Source: a virus
DNA: 28,631 nucleotides
Direction: 5' to 3' (one strand)
IMG/VR virus record: IMGVR_UViG_3300032020_000037
Span: 1-28,631 of that record
The notes under the pieces are model-generated. The model worked only from the letters and a program-made list of their open reading frames with translations. It searched no databases and was not told the DNA's origin. This document shows positions 13,546-21,730 of the stretch, one piece after another (the stretch's first letter is position 1; each line of letters begins with the position of its first letter). A program made the translations under genes and the position numbers.

Positions 13546-14434
13546 CCATCTTCCTCCATAGGTTCAGCTGCTTCTTCAAATCGGCGGGCAAATCGTCTTT
13601 GGAATAGGATACAGCATAGCCCCCCATCCTCTCGGATTCTACCCCTTGCCTGTCGGGTTGATTATATTTCAGATTCACCAAGGCGTTACAGATTTCTTGC
13701 AATTCGGACGGAATCCCGTCGGCAGCAAAATCGTAGCCAGCTGTATAGTTTATCTTGATATTCTGGTGGCCCGTTATCCATCCGCCACTCCTGTAAATGT
13801 AGCCCCCCAAATTGTAAATCTTGTATTCGTCGGCATCGATAAGGTCGTCTGCCACATCGACATAAGTCCAGTATATGCTGGCAATGGTGACTATGGGATA
13901 GTTCCTGAGGAAGAGAGTCTCCGTCCCGTCGCCGTCATATAGCTCATTGGTGTAAACCGTCTTCAGGAACCGCCGCCTGCAATAGTCTTCCATGAAGTCC
14001 GTGGCCGCATTTATCAGAGTCTCCAGGAGTAGATTGTCCGGTGCCGTGAGCGTCTGCCTGTTGGCAAATCCCAGGCATCCCACCGCACCCGTGAGGGCGA
14101 GGTCGGAGCTTGCCTGCGACCCGTTAGCAATGACTTTCGCCACCCATCCCTTGCCGAGTCCGCCGGGAGGAGCAGTATTGATATAGGCAGCCAATTCGGT
14201 CAAAGTATCCTTGTTCGCATCGGCGAATGCCAGCGATGTGTCATGTACATTGGTCCCACCGGTAACAATCAGGCGCAGGACAGTTGCCGTTACTTGGTAT
14301 GTCGCAGTCGTGGCTTCTGTCGGTCCACTATTGTTGTATAGAACCAATACGGGAACGAGCAAATCCTCGTCCTGCTTCCTCATATAATTCTTGACCGACT
14401 CGAGTGTCGTCAAGGCATAGGCGTGTAGTGACAT
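13535..14434 (-). CDS. Head-tail connector (gp6/gp15-like) with an inserted domain
   Basis: A 299-residue protein. The ATG at 14434 has GGGAAGGGAA upstream, a better start than the in-frame ATG at 14449, which follows a hairpin. Residues 1-15 begin a connector helix (LTTLESVKNYM). Residues ~30-130 (TYQVTATVLRLIVTGGTNVHD ... ALTGAVGCLGFANRQTLT) look like an inserted beta domain. From about 135, TLINAATDFMEDYCRRRFLK, YPIVTIASIYW, YRSGGWITGHQNIKINYTAGYD and IPSELQEICNALVNLKYNQPD form a typical adaptor. That is roughly twice the usual ~110-residue length, so the insertion deserves note. Confidence 0.82.
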   Translation of the reverse strand: MSLHAYALTTLESVKNYMRKQDEDLLVPVLVLYNNSGPTEATTATYQVTATVLRLIVTGGTNVHDTSLAFADANKDTLTELAAYINTAPPGGLGKGWVAKVIANGSQASSDLALTGAVGCLGFANRQTLTAPDNLLLETLINAATDFMEDYCRRRFLKTVYTNELYDGDGTETLFLRNYPIVTIASIYWTYVDVADDLIDADEYKIYNLGGYIYRSGGWITGHQNIKINYTAGYDFAADGIPSELQEICNALVNLKYNQPDRQGVESERMGGYAVSYSKDDLPADLKKQLNLWRKMDVL

Positions 14435-14451
14435 AGTTCCCTTCCCCATTC

Positions 14452-14487
14452 GGGAGGCCCGAAAGGAGATGACCCTTCAGGCCTCCC
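14452..14487 (-). other. Strong hairpin between capsid-accessory and connector genes
   Basis: GGGAGGCC and GGCCTCCC pair over eight bases, continued by a partly paired AAGG/CCTT inner arm. No T-run follows in the minus direction, so it is not a standard terminator. It lies just before the connector SD. Such hairpins in late phage operons can stabilise mRNA or pause polymerase, helping set copy number between capsid and connector genes. Confidence 0.75.
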
Positions 14488-14493
14488 AGCTCC

Positions 14494-14901
14494 TTATCTA
14501 TAAAGGATATAGGCGTTTACTTCTGTGGCTGTTGTCGACTTCCTGATGGCGAAGTCCGTGACCTTCATCGGGTTGTGATATGGCCAGTCGAGAATTATCG
14601 GCCCATCCACTGCGTTTGAAGGGACATCAATTACCAACCTCGATGAGATTGTCGTCGAACTTGCCGCCAATTGGTAAACTGTTACTACTTGGGCAGTTGC
14701 CCCGCTGTTGCTCAAAGTAATCTTGTCAATCTTAATATTGCCTGCTATGTTGGCTCCAGGTACTTGCCCAACTACCGAATAAGTCGTCAAGGCAATGTCA
14801 AAGTCATCAGCCTTGACAATTCCGACAAAAAATACCAGAAATGCTGCCACTATTACAATTCCAATTAGGAATTTCGTGCCTAACACTTTCGTCGATTTCA
14901 T
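14494..14901 (-). CDS. Exported or membrane-anchored protein inside the head gene cluster
   Basis: A 135-residue protein with GAGGAGG SD. The first ~31 residues are a basic start followed by a long hydrophobic stretch (FLIGIVIVAAFLVFFVGIVKA), a signal peptide or anchor. The remainder is beta-rich and Thr/Val-rich: FDIALTTYSVVGQVPGANIAG, KIDKITLSNSGATAQVVTVYQL, NAVDGPIILDWPYHNPM and a final ATEVNAYILYR. Capsid decoration proteins do not normally carry an export signal, so this may act on the host surface during late infection, or the hydrophobic end may be virion-buried. The plan resembles the product of 25415-25804. No named family was recognised. Confidence 0.65.
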   Translation of the reverse strand: MKSTKVLGTKFLIGIVIVAAFLVFFVGIVKADDFDIALTTYSVVGQVPGANIAGNIKIDKITLSNSGATAQVVTVYQLAASSTTISSRLVIDVPSNAVDGPIILDWPYHNPMKVTDFAIRKSTTATEVNAYILYR

Positions 14902-15095
14902 TTTTTCCTCCTCTTTGATTTTGTCTTCACAGGCGATTTGACCATCTTGTCCTTTGGAGGCCTATCCATAGCCTTGGCCTCTATGAGACCTTGATGTCTG
15001 AGTTCGTCAACCTTTTCGGGATTCAGGTCAATAGTGTCGCCCTGATTATACTTCTGCCCTCCCATTCCGAAGGGCATTATTACCTTAACTTCCAT
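14898..15095 (-). CDS. Small SH3-like capsid-adjacent protein
   Basis: A 65-residue protein from the ATG at 15095 behind AGGAGGGG; the longer frame to 15158 runs into a hairpin and lacks an SD. The core MEVKVIMPFGMGGQKYNQGD plus TIDLNPEKVDELRHQGLIE reads as the small SH3-like fold often found directly after the major capsid gene in siphoviruses. The C-terminus is very basic (KSPVKTKSKRRKK), which suggests contact with packaged DNA. The exact role is not known. Confidence 0.7.
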   Translation of the reverse strand: MEVKVIMPFGMGGQKYNQGDTIDLNPEKVDELRHQGLIEAKAMDRPPKDKMVKSPVKTKSKRRKK

Positions 15096-15115
15096 ATTCC
15101 CCTCCTGTCCACTGC

Positions 15116-15156
15116 GGGGCCCCATCCCACTTGCGAATGGGCATCGCTGGGGCCCC
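15116..15156 (-). other. Very strong hairpin after the major capsid gene
   Basis: GGGGCCCCA (15116-15124) pairs perfectly with TGGGGCCCC (15148-15156), with an inner CCCA/TGGG stem capped by eight bases. It starts 12 bases after the capsid stop codon. No T-run follows, so termination would be inefficient. It may protect the 3' end of the capsid message or cause partial polymerase pausing so that capsid outnumbers downstream products. Confidence 0.8.
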
Positions 15157-15167
15157 AATCCGAAAAA

Positions 15168-16355
15168 CTATTTGACCAACATTCTGGAGAATGCTACTGG
15201 TAGTGCGACATCCAACGACATTCTTTTCTTGAATCGGCTCCAAGTCTCATCCATCATGAAAGCACTCGAGTTATCCCGAAAATCGGAAGCGTCCTTTGAG
15301 GTATAAACCTCATAGCTTCCCCTGTCGGAGACGAAGAAGTGCTTCTTCCAATTGCCGAACAGGATTGCCGTTGATGTCCCCGTTCCGAGGTTGGTTGGTA
15401 TCTGGTCACTAATCTCATAAGGATATGTCCATATTCTCGGAATCTGTCCCTCTCCCGGAACCTGCCAGAGATACCTGCCTTGGGAATCCTTAATCTTCAT
15501 AAGAAGCTGTAATCCGGCTGTGGATGTCACCAAGGTTGCCCCTTCGCGGTACTTCGCATTAAGTAGCATTATCTGGTCTACTAGGTCGTCGAAGGTCAGG
15601 TTTGCACCCGCCATTAGTTGCACAGGCACTCCGACAGCATACAGCACGCCCATGAATGGGTCGCCTGCTCCAGTGTTGCCTGCGAATCCTACCCTGTCCT
15701 CCTCAACCCCCATGGCCTCGGCAATGAGCTCCATAACGAACTGGTCAACGTTGACATTGTTGTCTTCCAGAAGCTCGTCGGTGAACTTCACGACTGCTGC
15801 CAGCTTCTTGGCTGTCTGAATGAGCGGGTCAAAGGTCGGCTTGGTTTCAGTTTTGGCATAAGCCTCTTCCGTCCAGGTTACTATCACATTGGTGAGCTGT
15901 CTCGGCACTCTGCGGGTCAGTGTTCCCATGGGGAAGTCCCTTGCTAATCGGCGCAGAATTGATCCTGCCTTTTCTAACTTGATTATCTCATTGGCATACT
16001 CAATAGGAACGAGATACCCGCCCTGAGCGGGAGACCCTTCGCTCATGATAGTCTTGATACCGACCTCCGTCAAGAAACTATTGTCCTTGTCAGCTATAGC
16101 CCGGATTATCTGTCCCAGATAAGCTCCGCTTTCTGGCATCTTGCCATCGGCAATGAGCTTCTCAACCGTCTTGCCCTCGAAGGTCTCCTTTGCCGGACCG
16201 AACCTCATCGTCCTCTTTGGAGGATGGACTTTGTCCATTACCTCCTGAAAGAGTTTGTCCTTCTCCTCTTTCTGCTTCTCTGGCGAGAACTTCGCCTCGA
16301 GAATCTCTCGTAGAGCAGCAATCTGCTCGTCTAACGTTAATACTTTTTCTGCCAT
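15168..16355 (-). CDS. Major capsid protein, HK97 fold
   Basis: A 395-residue protein with a strong AAGGAGG SD. Residues 1-~60 are a helical charged scaffold-like delta region (LDEQIAALREILEAKF, EKDKLFQEVMDKV) expected to be removed by the prohead protease. The capsid core follows: GGYLVPIEYANEIIKLEKAG (N-arm to E-loop), RRVPRQLTNVIVTWTEEAYA, KLAAVVKFTDELLEDNNVNV (spine helix region), AGNTGAGDPFMGVLY, and the C-terminal DRGSYEVYTSKDASDF, characteristic of HK97-family capsids. Position after the protease and the strong hairpin after its stop fit high expression. Confidence 0.93.
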   Translation of the reverse strand: MAEKVLTLDEQIAALREILEAKFSPEKQKEEKDKLFQEVMDKVHPPKRTMRFGPAKETFEGKTVEKLIADGKMPESGAYLGQIIRAIADKDNSFLTEVGIKTIMSEGSPAQGGYLVPIEYANEIIKLEKAGSILRRLARDFPMGTLTRRVPRQLTNVIVTWTEEAYAKTETKPTFDPLIQTAKKLAAVVKFTDELLEDNNVNVDQFVMELIAEAMGVEEDRVGFAGNTGAGDPFMGVLYAVGVPVQLMAGANLTFDDLVDQIMLLNAKYREGATLVTSTAGLQLLMKIKDSQGRYLWQVPGEGQIPRIWTYPYEISDQIPTNLGTGTSTAILFGNWKKHFFVSDRGSYEVYTSKDASDFRDNSSAFMMDETWSRFKKRMSLDVALPVAFSRMLVK

Positions 16356-16356
16356 T

Positions 16357-17835
16357 TCAATTTCCTCCTTTTATTATTTCGCCAAGGGCTTTCACTTCCT
16401 CAGCTAATTTTTCCCTTCTCTTTTTTTCTTCTTCTGTCAATTCCTTACCGCCTTCTTCCTGCGGTTCGGATGCGGTAAATAGTTCTGTTAATGCGTCTAT
16501 GCACTTCTTGACGATTGACCGATTTTTTTCTGACAAGACCCTTCCTGATTTCGCCTCAATATCGGCATTTTCCATCTCCATTGTGATGATGTCCCCGAGT
16601 TCCTCATACCAGATGTCGTCGAACATTTCCCTGAGCTCTGGCTCGCTGTATTCCCTCATCTCTGGCGGTTCCTTATCGAATTGTTTGTAGTGCTTTGCAA
16701 GGTGATTATAGACTCCCCTCTTGTCGCCTGCGGGAATCTGCACTCCTCCCCGGGCCCCGAGCAGTGCTCCCATGGCTGCCGCCACGCCCCGCCATACGAC
16801 ATTGTGGCCTTTGGCCTTGTGATGCGGGAGCTTGTAGGAAGTCTTGAGGTCTGGCTCCTCACTGTTGACCCAAGCGCACATTATTTTCAGGTCCTCGACT
16901 TCCGCCTGCCTGACTTCCATCCCGGCATCCCAGCCTGCATCTTCAGACTCCTTGCCCGTTTCCTTATAGGGAATTGCCCCTTTGTATTCCTCTTTCTCAT
17001 CGGGGATTACCAGACCGAAACTCTTGGCTATGACATCTGCCATAGTCCGCTCGGCCAATGCCTCGACATTTGAGGGAACTGGGCATCCCGAAATTTCCAA
17101 AAGTTCTTGGGATGTAAATTTCCGTCCATGCGGACCACATTGTTTGCCTTCTTCTTCCTCCTCGATATCCTCGAATTTCAGCGGTATGAAACCAACAGAA
17201 AAAGTTCGCAAGTATTTGTTTTTATAGAGCTGAAATACTGTATCAGCAAAAGGATATATTTCTTTCGTTGCAAATTGCGGCCTAAACATCAGTTTATTAT
17301 CCTCGACCTTGATGTCCGTGGCTCTTGCTATGGGTAGTCCCCTATAATCGTGGGCCCAAAGCACGACAGGATTCGTCCTGAAGTTCTTGAGCTTCCATCC
17401 AGTTGGTTCGAGAATGTCGCCATCTCTATCCTTTATGCCTGTGGATGCCACCGCCAGAAAACTGCGGTCTTCTTCATCCACATCCTTAATCTCAAAGTCA
17501 ATAAATTTCCTTATCATTTTCATATTGCCTTCCTCCTTCTTTGGTTTGTGGTGTTCTTCTACCCATTTCTTTGCTTTCTCCATCGTCCATGGGTAGACCT
17601 TCTTATTGAATAGATATGTCCGAATTTCCTTAATTTTTCCACAGTACAGGGCGGTTATTCCCTTCTCCTTGTCTATGGTTAGGGTGGCTGTTACTTCACA
17701 GGCCGACCTAACTGGTATACGGATAAAGTTTTCGGTTTCTTCGGGCTTGGTCAATGGATTTATATAACTGCACATAAAACCTTCCTCATCGACAATTTTA
17801 TGAAGAAATGGAGCATAATATCGTTTATCTGTCAT
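16357..17835 (-). CDS. HK97-type prohead protease with N- and C-terminal extensions
   Basis: A 492-residue protein. Residues ~105-290 are the U35/S78 protease: DFEIKDVDEEDRSFLAVAST, GDILEPTGWKLKNFRTNP, the catalytic His162 in LWAHDYRG and Ser213 in LRTFSVGF. Residues 1-104 are an added domain with KVYPWTMEKAKKWVEEH. Residues ~340-400 (LPHHKAKGHNVVWRGVAAAMG, HLAKHYKQFDKEPPEM) form a C-terminal domain seen in other phage proteases, followed by an acidic tail that may act as scaffold. Residue 105 is an ATG (17523) preceded by AAGGAGGAAGG, so a shorter protease could also be made from an internal start. The start overlaps the previous stop (ATGA). Confidence 0.87.
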   Translation of the reverse strand: MTDKRYYAPFLHKIVDEEGFMCSYINPLTKPEETENFIRIPVRSACEVTATLTIDKEKGITALYCGKIKEIRTYLFNKKVYPWTMEKAKKWVEEHHKPKKEEGNMKMIRKFIDFEIKDVDEEDRSFLAVASTGIKDRDGDILEPTGWKLKNFRTNPVVLWAHDYRGLPIARATDIKVEDNKLMFRPQFATKEIYPFADTVFQLYKNKYLRTFSVGFIPLKFEDIEEEEEGKQCGPHGRKFTSQELLEISGCPVPSNVEALAERTMADVIAKSFGLVIPDEKEEYKGAIPYKETGKESEDAGWDAGMEVRQAEVEDLKIMCAWVNSEEPDLKTSYKLPHHKAKGHNVVWRGVAAAMGALLGARGGVQIPAGDKRGVYNHLAKHYKQFDKEPPEMREYSEPELREMFDDIWYEELGDIITMEMENADIEAKSGRVLSEKNRSIVKKCIDALTELFTASEPQEEGGKELTEEEKKRREKLAEEVKALGEIIKGGN

Positions 17836-18035
17836 CTTTTATCCTCCGGAACTTGCACCTTAATGATTAAAATTTCATCTGGCCCAAAATTGTATAAATT
17901 TGGTTCAACTTCTTCAGGCGAATGGTACATAATACCGCTTATCTTCCAGAAGCCTTCCTTCTTCCACATTGCAAGATAAACTTCATTCGGATTTTTCGGT
18001 TCCACAATTTCGCCATTAACTGTAAGTATTTTCAT
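17832..18035 (-). CDS. Small hypothetical protein between portal and protease
   Basis: A 67-residue protein whose ATG overlaps the portal stop by four bases and whose stop overlaps the protease start by four bases, so it is certainly part of the coupled head operon. It begins MKILTVNGEIVEPKNPNEVY, includes KKEGFWKISGIMYHSPEEVE and ends ILIIKVQVPEDKR. It looks like a compact alpha/beta fold. No known family was recognised; a portal or protease accessory role is suggested only by position. Confidence 0.65.
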   Translation of the reverse strand: MKILTVNGEIVEPKNPNEVYLAMWKKEGFWKISGIMYHSPEEVEPNLYNFGPDEILIIKVQVPEDKR

Positions 18036-20146
18036 CTCTTAATTACTCCGCTGACGGTACAACGACAATTTATTATTTCTTCCGCCGCTCCTGCCGGGTC
18101 TCCAGGGTACATCAACCCATTCGAAAACGGTTCATCTAATTTTGCGGGTTCTCCATCTATCTGATGGCTCGGTCTCACATCTGCATCCCTTGAACTTATC
18201 CATTCCTTTTCTTCCACGACTCCTGATTGCTCATAGGAGGCCATAGCCCCCTCATTGTAAGCCGAGATTATCTCCGTTCTCGCTATCTTTTCAGTCCGAG
18301 ATCCCCTGGCTATATCAAAGACCCTTTCAATACGCTTTTCCGCTTCCTTGATTCCTTCCCCTGTCGAGATTGCCTCCTTAAGTTCTGCTCGCAATTCCGC
18401 CCGAGTCTCGTCATTCACATAATCGGCGAAATGGAAAATCTTTTTGTTAATCCACGCCTGGACTGCCGGGTTGCTAATATCGAAGTCAATGCCCAGTCCC
18501 AATCTGTCTATCTCTATCTTGGCTTTGTCTTCCAATGCCCCGCTAATTATGGGTTTGCCCGATTGCCTGAAAATCCTGTTGGCTTCCTTCAGTGAGAAAA
18601 GGAGAACGCTTATCCTATCCTTACCGGTATAGTCCATTTTCGGCAATATCCTCGCCAATGGATTAGCCTTCCAATCACTATCCCTGAGATTGCGGATGAC
18701 TTCCCTTTCCTGCCCTGTGAACAAGTCCCGAAGTATAGGTTTGAACTTCCGCTCCCACGCTTCTGTCCCTGCCTTGAAATAAGCCCATATTTTGTCCCGG
18801 ATGGCCTTTGCCCTGTCCTCCTCCGAAATCTCCTCGGGCTTGCCCGTTTTGACCGCTTGGGGCTTAATGTGGCTGGCTTCTTTGCCTTCTTCTTCCGGTG
18901 GTTTCTCAGGGCCCGGTTCCGGTCTTGGGTTCGTTACGGGCAGCAAGCTCATTGGGGCGAACCAAACATCACCGTAAGGAAGAGGCGGGAGTTTCCTTTC
19001 TTGTCTGACCTCATTTCTCAACTTGATTCCGCATGTGACTAATATGTTGTCTACTTCTGCCTTGCGTGCTTGGTCTTCTTGTAGTACCTCGATTCCCGAA
19101 TAATCAAACTTGCATATCAGATTCGGCTCGTATGGCTGTACAAGGAAGGAGTTTATCACAGCTTCTACTTTACTCAGTTTCGGCATCATTGTATTGACCC
19201 AGAATATTTTCTGTTGCTCCCTGGTGTTGGCATAGTTTGCGTATTCAAAAACACCTACAAGTGAAGGCGGAACGCCGAAAACGCCAAGTATATCTTCCCT
19301 GGTCATTTTCTTGCTACTGACGAACTCCATGTCCTTCTGGGTAATTCCTATCGCTTCCCATTTGGCTCCACCCTCAAAAAGAGCAGTCTTGTGGGCGTTT
19401 GCCACTCCCCTGTGCATGTTCATCCACGCGGCGACAATTCTGTCTCTCTGAGGTTGGCTCAATTCTTGGTCAGTTACTAAGGCGCCTCTTGGCTCTGCGC
19501 TGTTGATGAAGAAGTTACGGTTATATGTATCGCTGTATACCTGCGTGTCTACTGCTATCCTTCCTGCCGAAAGCGGAGATAACCCATAATATTCGTCTAC
19601 TGGATTGAAATATTTGAAGTGAAGTATCGCCGCCTTCTCTATATCTATCGCCTGCCCCCCGCCAATGCTGTATTTGTAACCTGCTACATATTCTGTTGCA
19701 CTCGGGGCTATCTTGACCTTATGTGGATTAAGGGGATATATCTCGGTCGGTTTACCACCAATGAACATATCCAACAGCCAGTAAGCATTGCCTGACAATT
19801 CCTCATAGGTGAGTGTTGCCTCTATCAAGTCGCACCCGCTCATAAAGGGATTGACCGTATCAAGAAGGGTTAATATAGGATGGTCGGTTATTTCATCCAT
19901 CGTTACCTGTCCGTCCTTCTTTTTCTTCCTGTATAACTTCAGGGGCACGCCTGCTGCCTGTGTGGCTATCCGATAGACGCAACTGTAAACCCAAGCGGCA
20001 TCCGCATACTGTTGCATGTATTTCTGATAATTCTGCGGCGTGGGCTTGCCCATCGTTCCATAAATGCCCGAAGTCACATCGGTTCTAAATAATCTTGATG
20101 CCTTCGCATACCCGAAGGCTTCCATTATCCTGTCTAATATTCGCAC
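18032..20146 (-). CDS. Portal protein fused to a Mu F / SPP1 gp7-type head morphogenesis domain
   Basis: A 704-residue protein, far longer than a ~400-residue HK97 portal. Residues 1-~410 are portal: YADAAWVYSCVYRIATQAAG, PLKLYRKKKKDG, TYEELSGNAYWLLD, IEKAAILHFKYFNPVDEYYG, KMTREDILGVFGVPPSLVGV. A Pro/Glu-rich linker (PRPEPGPEKPPEEEG) follows near 410. Residues ~450-704 are helical and end in the Mu F domain, with IARTEIISAYNEGA, ISSRDADVRPSHQIDG and EIINCRCTVS. The start is a GTG at 20146, overlapping the terminase stop by 13 bases, with weak SD; an ATG eight codons later (20125) is an alternative. Mu F/gp7 proteins act in head assembly and DNA delivery. Confidence 0.9.
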   Translation of the reverse strand: MRILDRIMEAFGYAKASRLFRTDVTSGIYGTMGKPTPQNYQKYMQQYADAAWVYSCVYRIATQAAGVPLKLYRKKKKDGQVTMDEITDHPILTLLDTVNPFMSGCDLIEATLTYEELSGNAYWLLDMFIGGKPTEIYPLNPHKVKIAPSATEYVAGYKYSIGGGQAIDIEKAAILHFKYFNPVDEYYGLSPLSAGRIAVDTQVYSDTYNRNFFINSAEPRGALVTDQELSQPQRDRIVAAWMNMHRGVANAHKTALFEGGAKWEAIGITQKDMEFVSSKKMTREDILGVFGVPPSLVGVFEYANYANTREQQKIFWVNTMMPKLSKVEAVINSFLVQPYEPNLICKFDYSGIEVLQEDQARKAEVDNILVTCGIKLRNEVRQERKLPPLPYGDVWFAPMSLLPVTNPRPEPGPEKPPEEEGKEASHIKPQAVKTGKPEEISEEDRAKAIRDKIWAYFKAGTEAWERKFKPILRDLFTGQEREVIRNLRDSDWKANPLARILPKMDYTGKDRISVLLFSLKEANRIFRQSGKPIISGALEDKAKIEIDRLGLGIDFDISNPAVQAWINKKIFHFADYVNDETRAELRAELKEAISTGEGIKEAEKRIERVFDIARGSRTEKIARTEIISAYNEGAMASYEQSGVVEEKEWISSRDADVRPSHQIDGEPAKLDEPFSNGLMYPGDPAGAAEEIINCRCTVSGVIKR

Positions 20147-21363
20147 TCAATCACCGTTACCCTTGGTCCGCCTTCACTAGATTTGGAGAATTGATGACTA
20201 TAAATCCCATAACGCTTCGCATCCATCAAATGGTCATTGAATTTCACTGGCTCATCTAGCACTATGCCATTTTTGTCTTTGCGCCATTTGTAAGACCGCC
20301 GTTCCTTATTCAGATTCACATTCTCAGCACAACTGTGAATTTTCTGCCTCTTGACAAAATCAATACCATCTGAAACACTTTTATCTGCCGGATGGATATT
20401 AAACCCTGCACGACGTATTTCCTCAATCCGTGCTGGTTCACTCTCGTCGGCATAAATTGGGTCATGTCGTTGGCTTGGTGGAATTGCATATTCTAGTTTC
20501 ACAATTAAATCCTCATTCGTCAGGCGGGATTCGTAAATTTTCTCCTCAAGCCATATTTCGCCGTCATATTCACCTATTTTAAGGAGTGCACAAGGGTTAT
20601 TGAATCCAAAGTCCAACCCGTAATAAACATCTTGGAAAACCTCACGCCAACCATCCATCGCATATGGCGCATAGATAATATCCTCCAAAATACCCCACTC
20701 ACCCAATCCATATATGCGCCAGTAATTTGGGTCTATCTCCTTTAGTTCTTCCAAGTTTCGCACATATTCCTTATCCAAAAAAGGATTGTCCCGATAGGTG
20801 GAATGTATTACCTGACAATGACCTTTGCTGAAAAATTTAGGGTCAAGGATCATTTTCTGGTTAACGAAACAGTATTCCTCCGACGGATTAAAACTCATAA
20901 ATAACTGATTCGGCTGGTCAAGAGTAGTCTTGCCAGAAAGTCTAGTCTCCAATACCATGAAATCATCCCAAGTAAACTCGTTCGTTTCCTCCATCCAGAT
21001 ATAATTCCATTCGGTTGACTTGACCTTCTCGGGGTCATCAATAGAAATGAACACCATCATATTCGTGCCATACTCAATCGTATTCGCTGTCTTATTGTGC
21101 TCTACTCTTGTATAGAGTCCGTAGGCTTTCAGAAGATTGAGAATAATTTTGTAAGCAGTAAGGCGTAAGGCAGGCATTGTCTTTCTGGTTACAAGAAACA
21201 TTTTGTCTTTCTCTTCGAAAAACTTCTGTATGAATAGTTGTGCCAAGGAATAAGTCTTTGATGAGCGTGCACCACCAATGTTGATTACATAGCGAACCTT
21301 GCTCTTACGATTCTTTTCGTATATCTGGGTAACTTTAGCTTTTATCTCGTTTAACTGGCTCAT
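20134..21363 (-). CDS. terL: Terminase large subunit (PBSX/XtmB type)
   Basis: A 409-residue protein from the ATG at 21363 (AGGA six bases upstream) rather than the TTG two codons earlier. The ATPase has Walker A NIGGARSSKTYS (about 28-39), EHNKTANTIEYG, Walker B-like WNYIWMEETNEF (about 119-130) and LFMSFNPSEEY. The nuclease domain has YYGLDFGFNNPCAL with Asp251, YADESEPARIEEIRRAG and NDHLMDAKRYG, giving the acidic residues of the RNase H-like fold. This is the complete PBSX-family motor. It overlaps TerS by 29 bases and the portal gene by 13. Confidence 0.95.
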   Translation of the reverse strand: MSQLNEIKAKVTQIYEKNRKSKVRYVINIGGARSSKTYSLAQLFIQKFFEEKDKMFLVTRKTMPALRLTAYKIILNLLKAYGLYTRVEHNKTANTIEYGTNMMVFISIDDPEKVKSTEWNYIWMEETNEFTWDDFMVLETRLSGKTTLDQPNQLFMSFNPSEEYCFVNQKMILDPKFFSKGHCQVIHSTYRDNPFLDKEYVRNLEELKEIDPNYWRIYGLGEWGILEDIIYAPYAMDGWREVFQDVYYGLDFGFNNPCALLKIGEYDGEIWLEEKIYESRLTNEDLIVKLEYAIPPSQRHDPIYADESEPARIEEIRRAGFNIHPADKSVSDGIDFVKRQKIHSCAENVNLNKERRSYKWRKDKNGIVLDEPVKFNDHLMDAKRYGIYSHQFSKSSEGGPRVTVIECEY

Positions 21364-21730
21364 AGACAATCCTTATTGCACCCTCATGTAATCCAAAATG
21401 CTCAAGTCTTTGCTGTACTGCGAATTCTTTAGGTAATTTTCTTTCAAGATATTTTAAGGCAAGTTCAGGGTCGCCATCAAGTCCCTTAACAAGTTCCTGT
21501 CTTGCTTTCAAAATAGGTTTCTGCAGAAGTGCCTCTTTTCGTTCCAAAATTACTGGATGTTTTTGTAAATATCTACAAAGCGCAGGAGGACTAATCTCGG
21601 CATAAAAGCAGGCTTCTTTGTCAGTTCCACCTATACTCCAAACCTGCTCCAGTTTCGGAATTACCTCTTTCTCGTTTTTCCCATCAAAAATCTTTCTTCC
21701 TACTTTTGTTTTAAGTCCTCGCTTTGCCAT
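21335..21730 (-). CDS. terS: Terminase small subunit
   Basis: A 131-residue protein directly before TerL. IPKLEQVWSIGGTDKEACFYAEISPPALCRYLQKHP (about 25-60) reads as the N-terminal helix-turn-helix that binds the packaging site. It is followed by a helix, LERKEALLQKPILKARQELV, and GDPELALKYLERKLPKEFAV, a segment typical of small terminase C-terminal parts. It overlaps the ParB-methyltransferase gene by 20 bases and TerL by 29. Confidence 0.85.
   Translation of the reverse strand: MAKRGLKTKVGRKIFDGKNEKEVIPKLEQVWSIGGTDKEACFYAEISPPALCRYLQKHPVILERKEALLQKPILKARQELVKGLDGDPELALKYLERKLPKEFAVQQRLEHFGLHEGAIRIVYEPVKRDKS

Noticed and set aside
15116-15156. Rho-independent terminator after the capsid gene
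   Set aside because: The stem is strong but no T-tract follows on either strand, so it is listed as a hairpin only.
16190-16690. 166-aa plus-strand frame
   Set aside because: It is antisense to the capsid start and protease end; the Ser-rich, repetitive composition is typical of a shadow.
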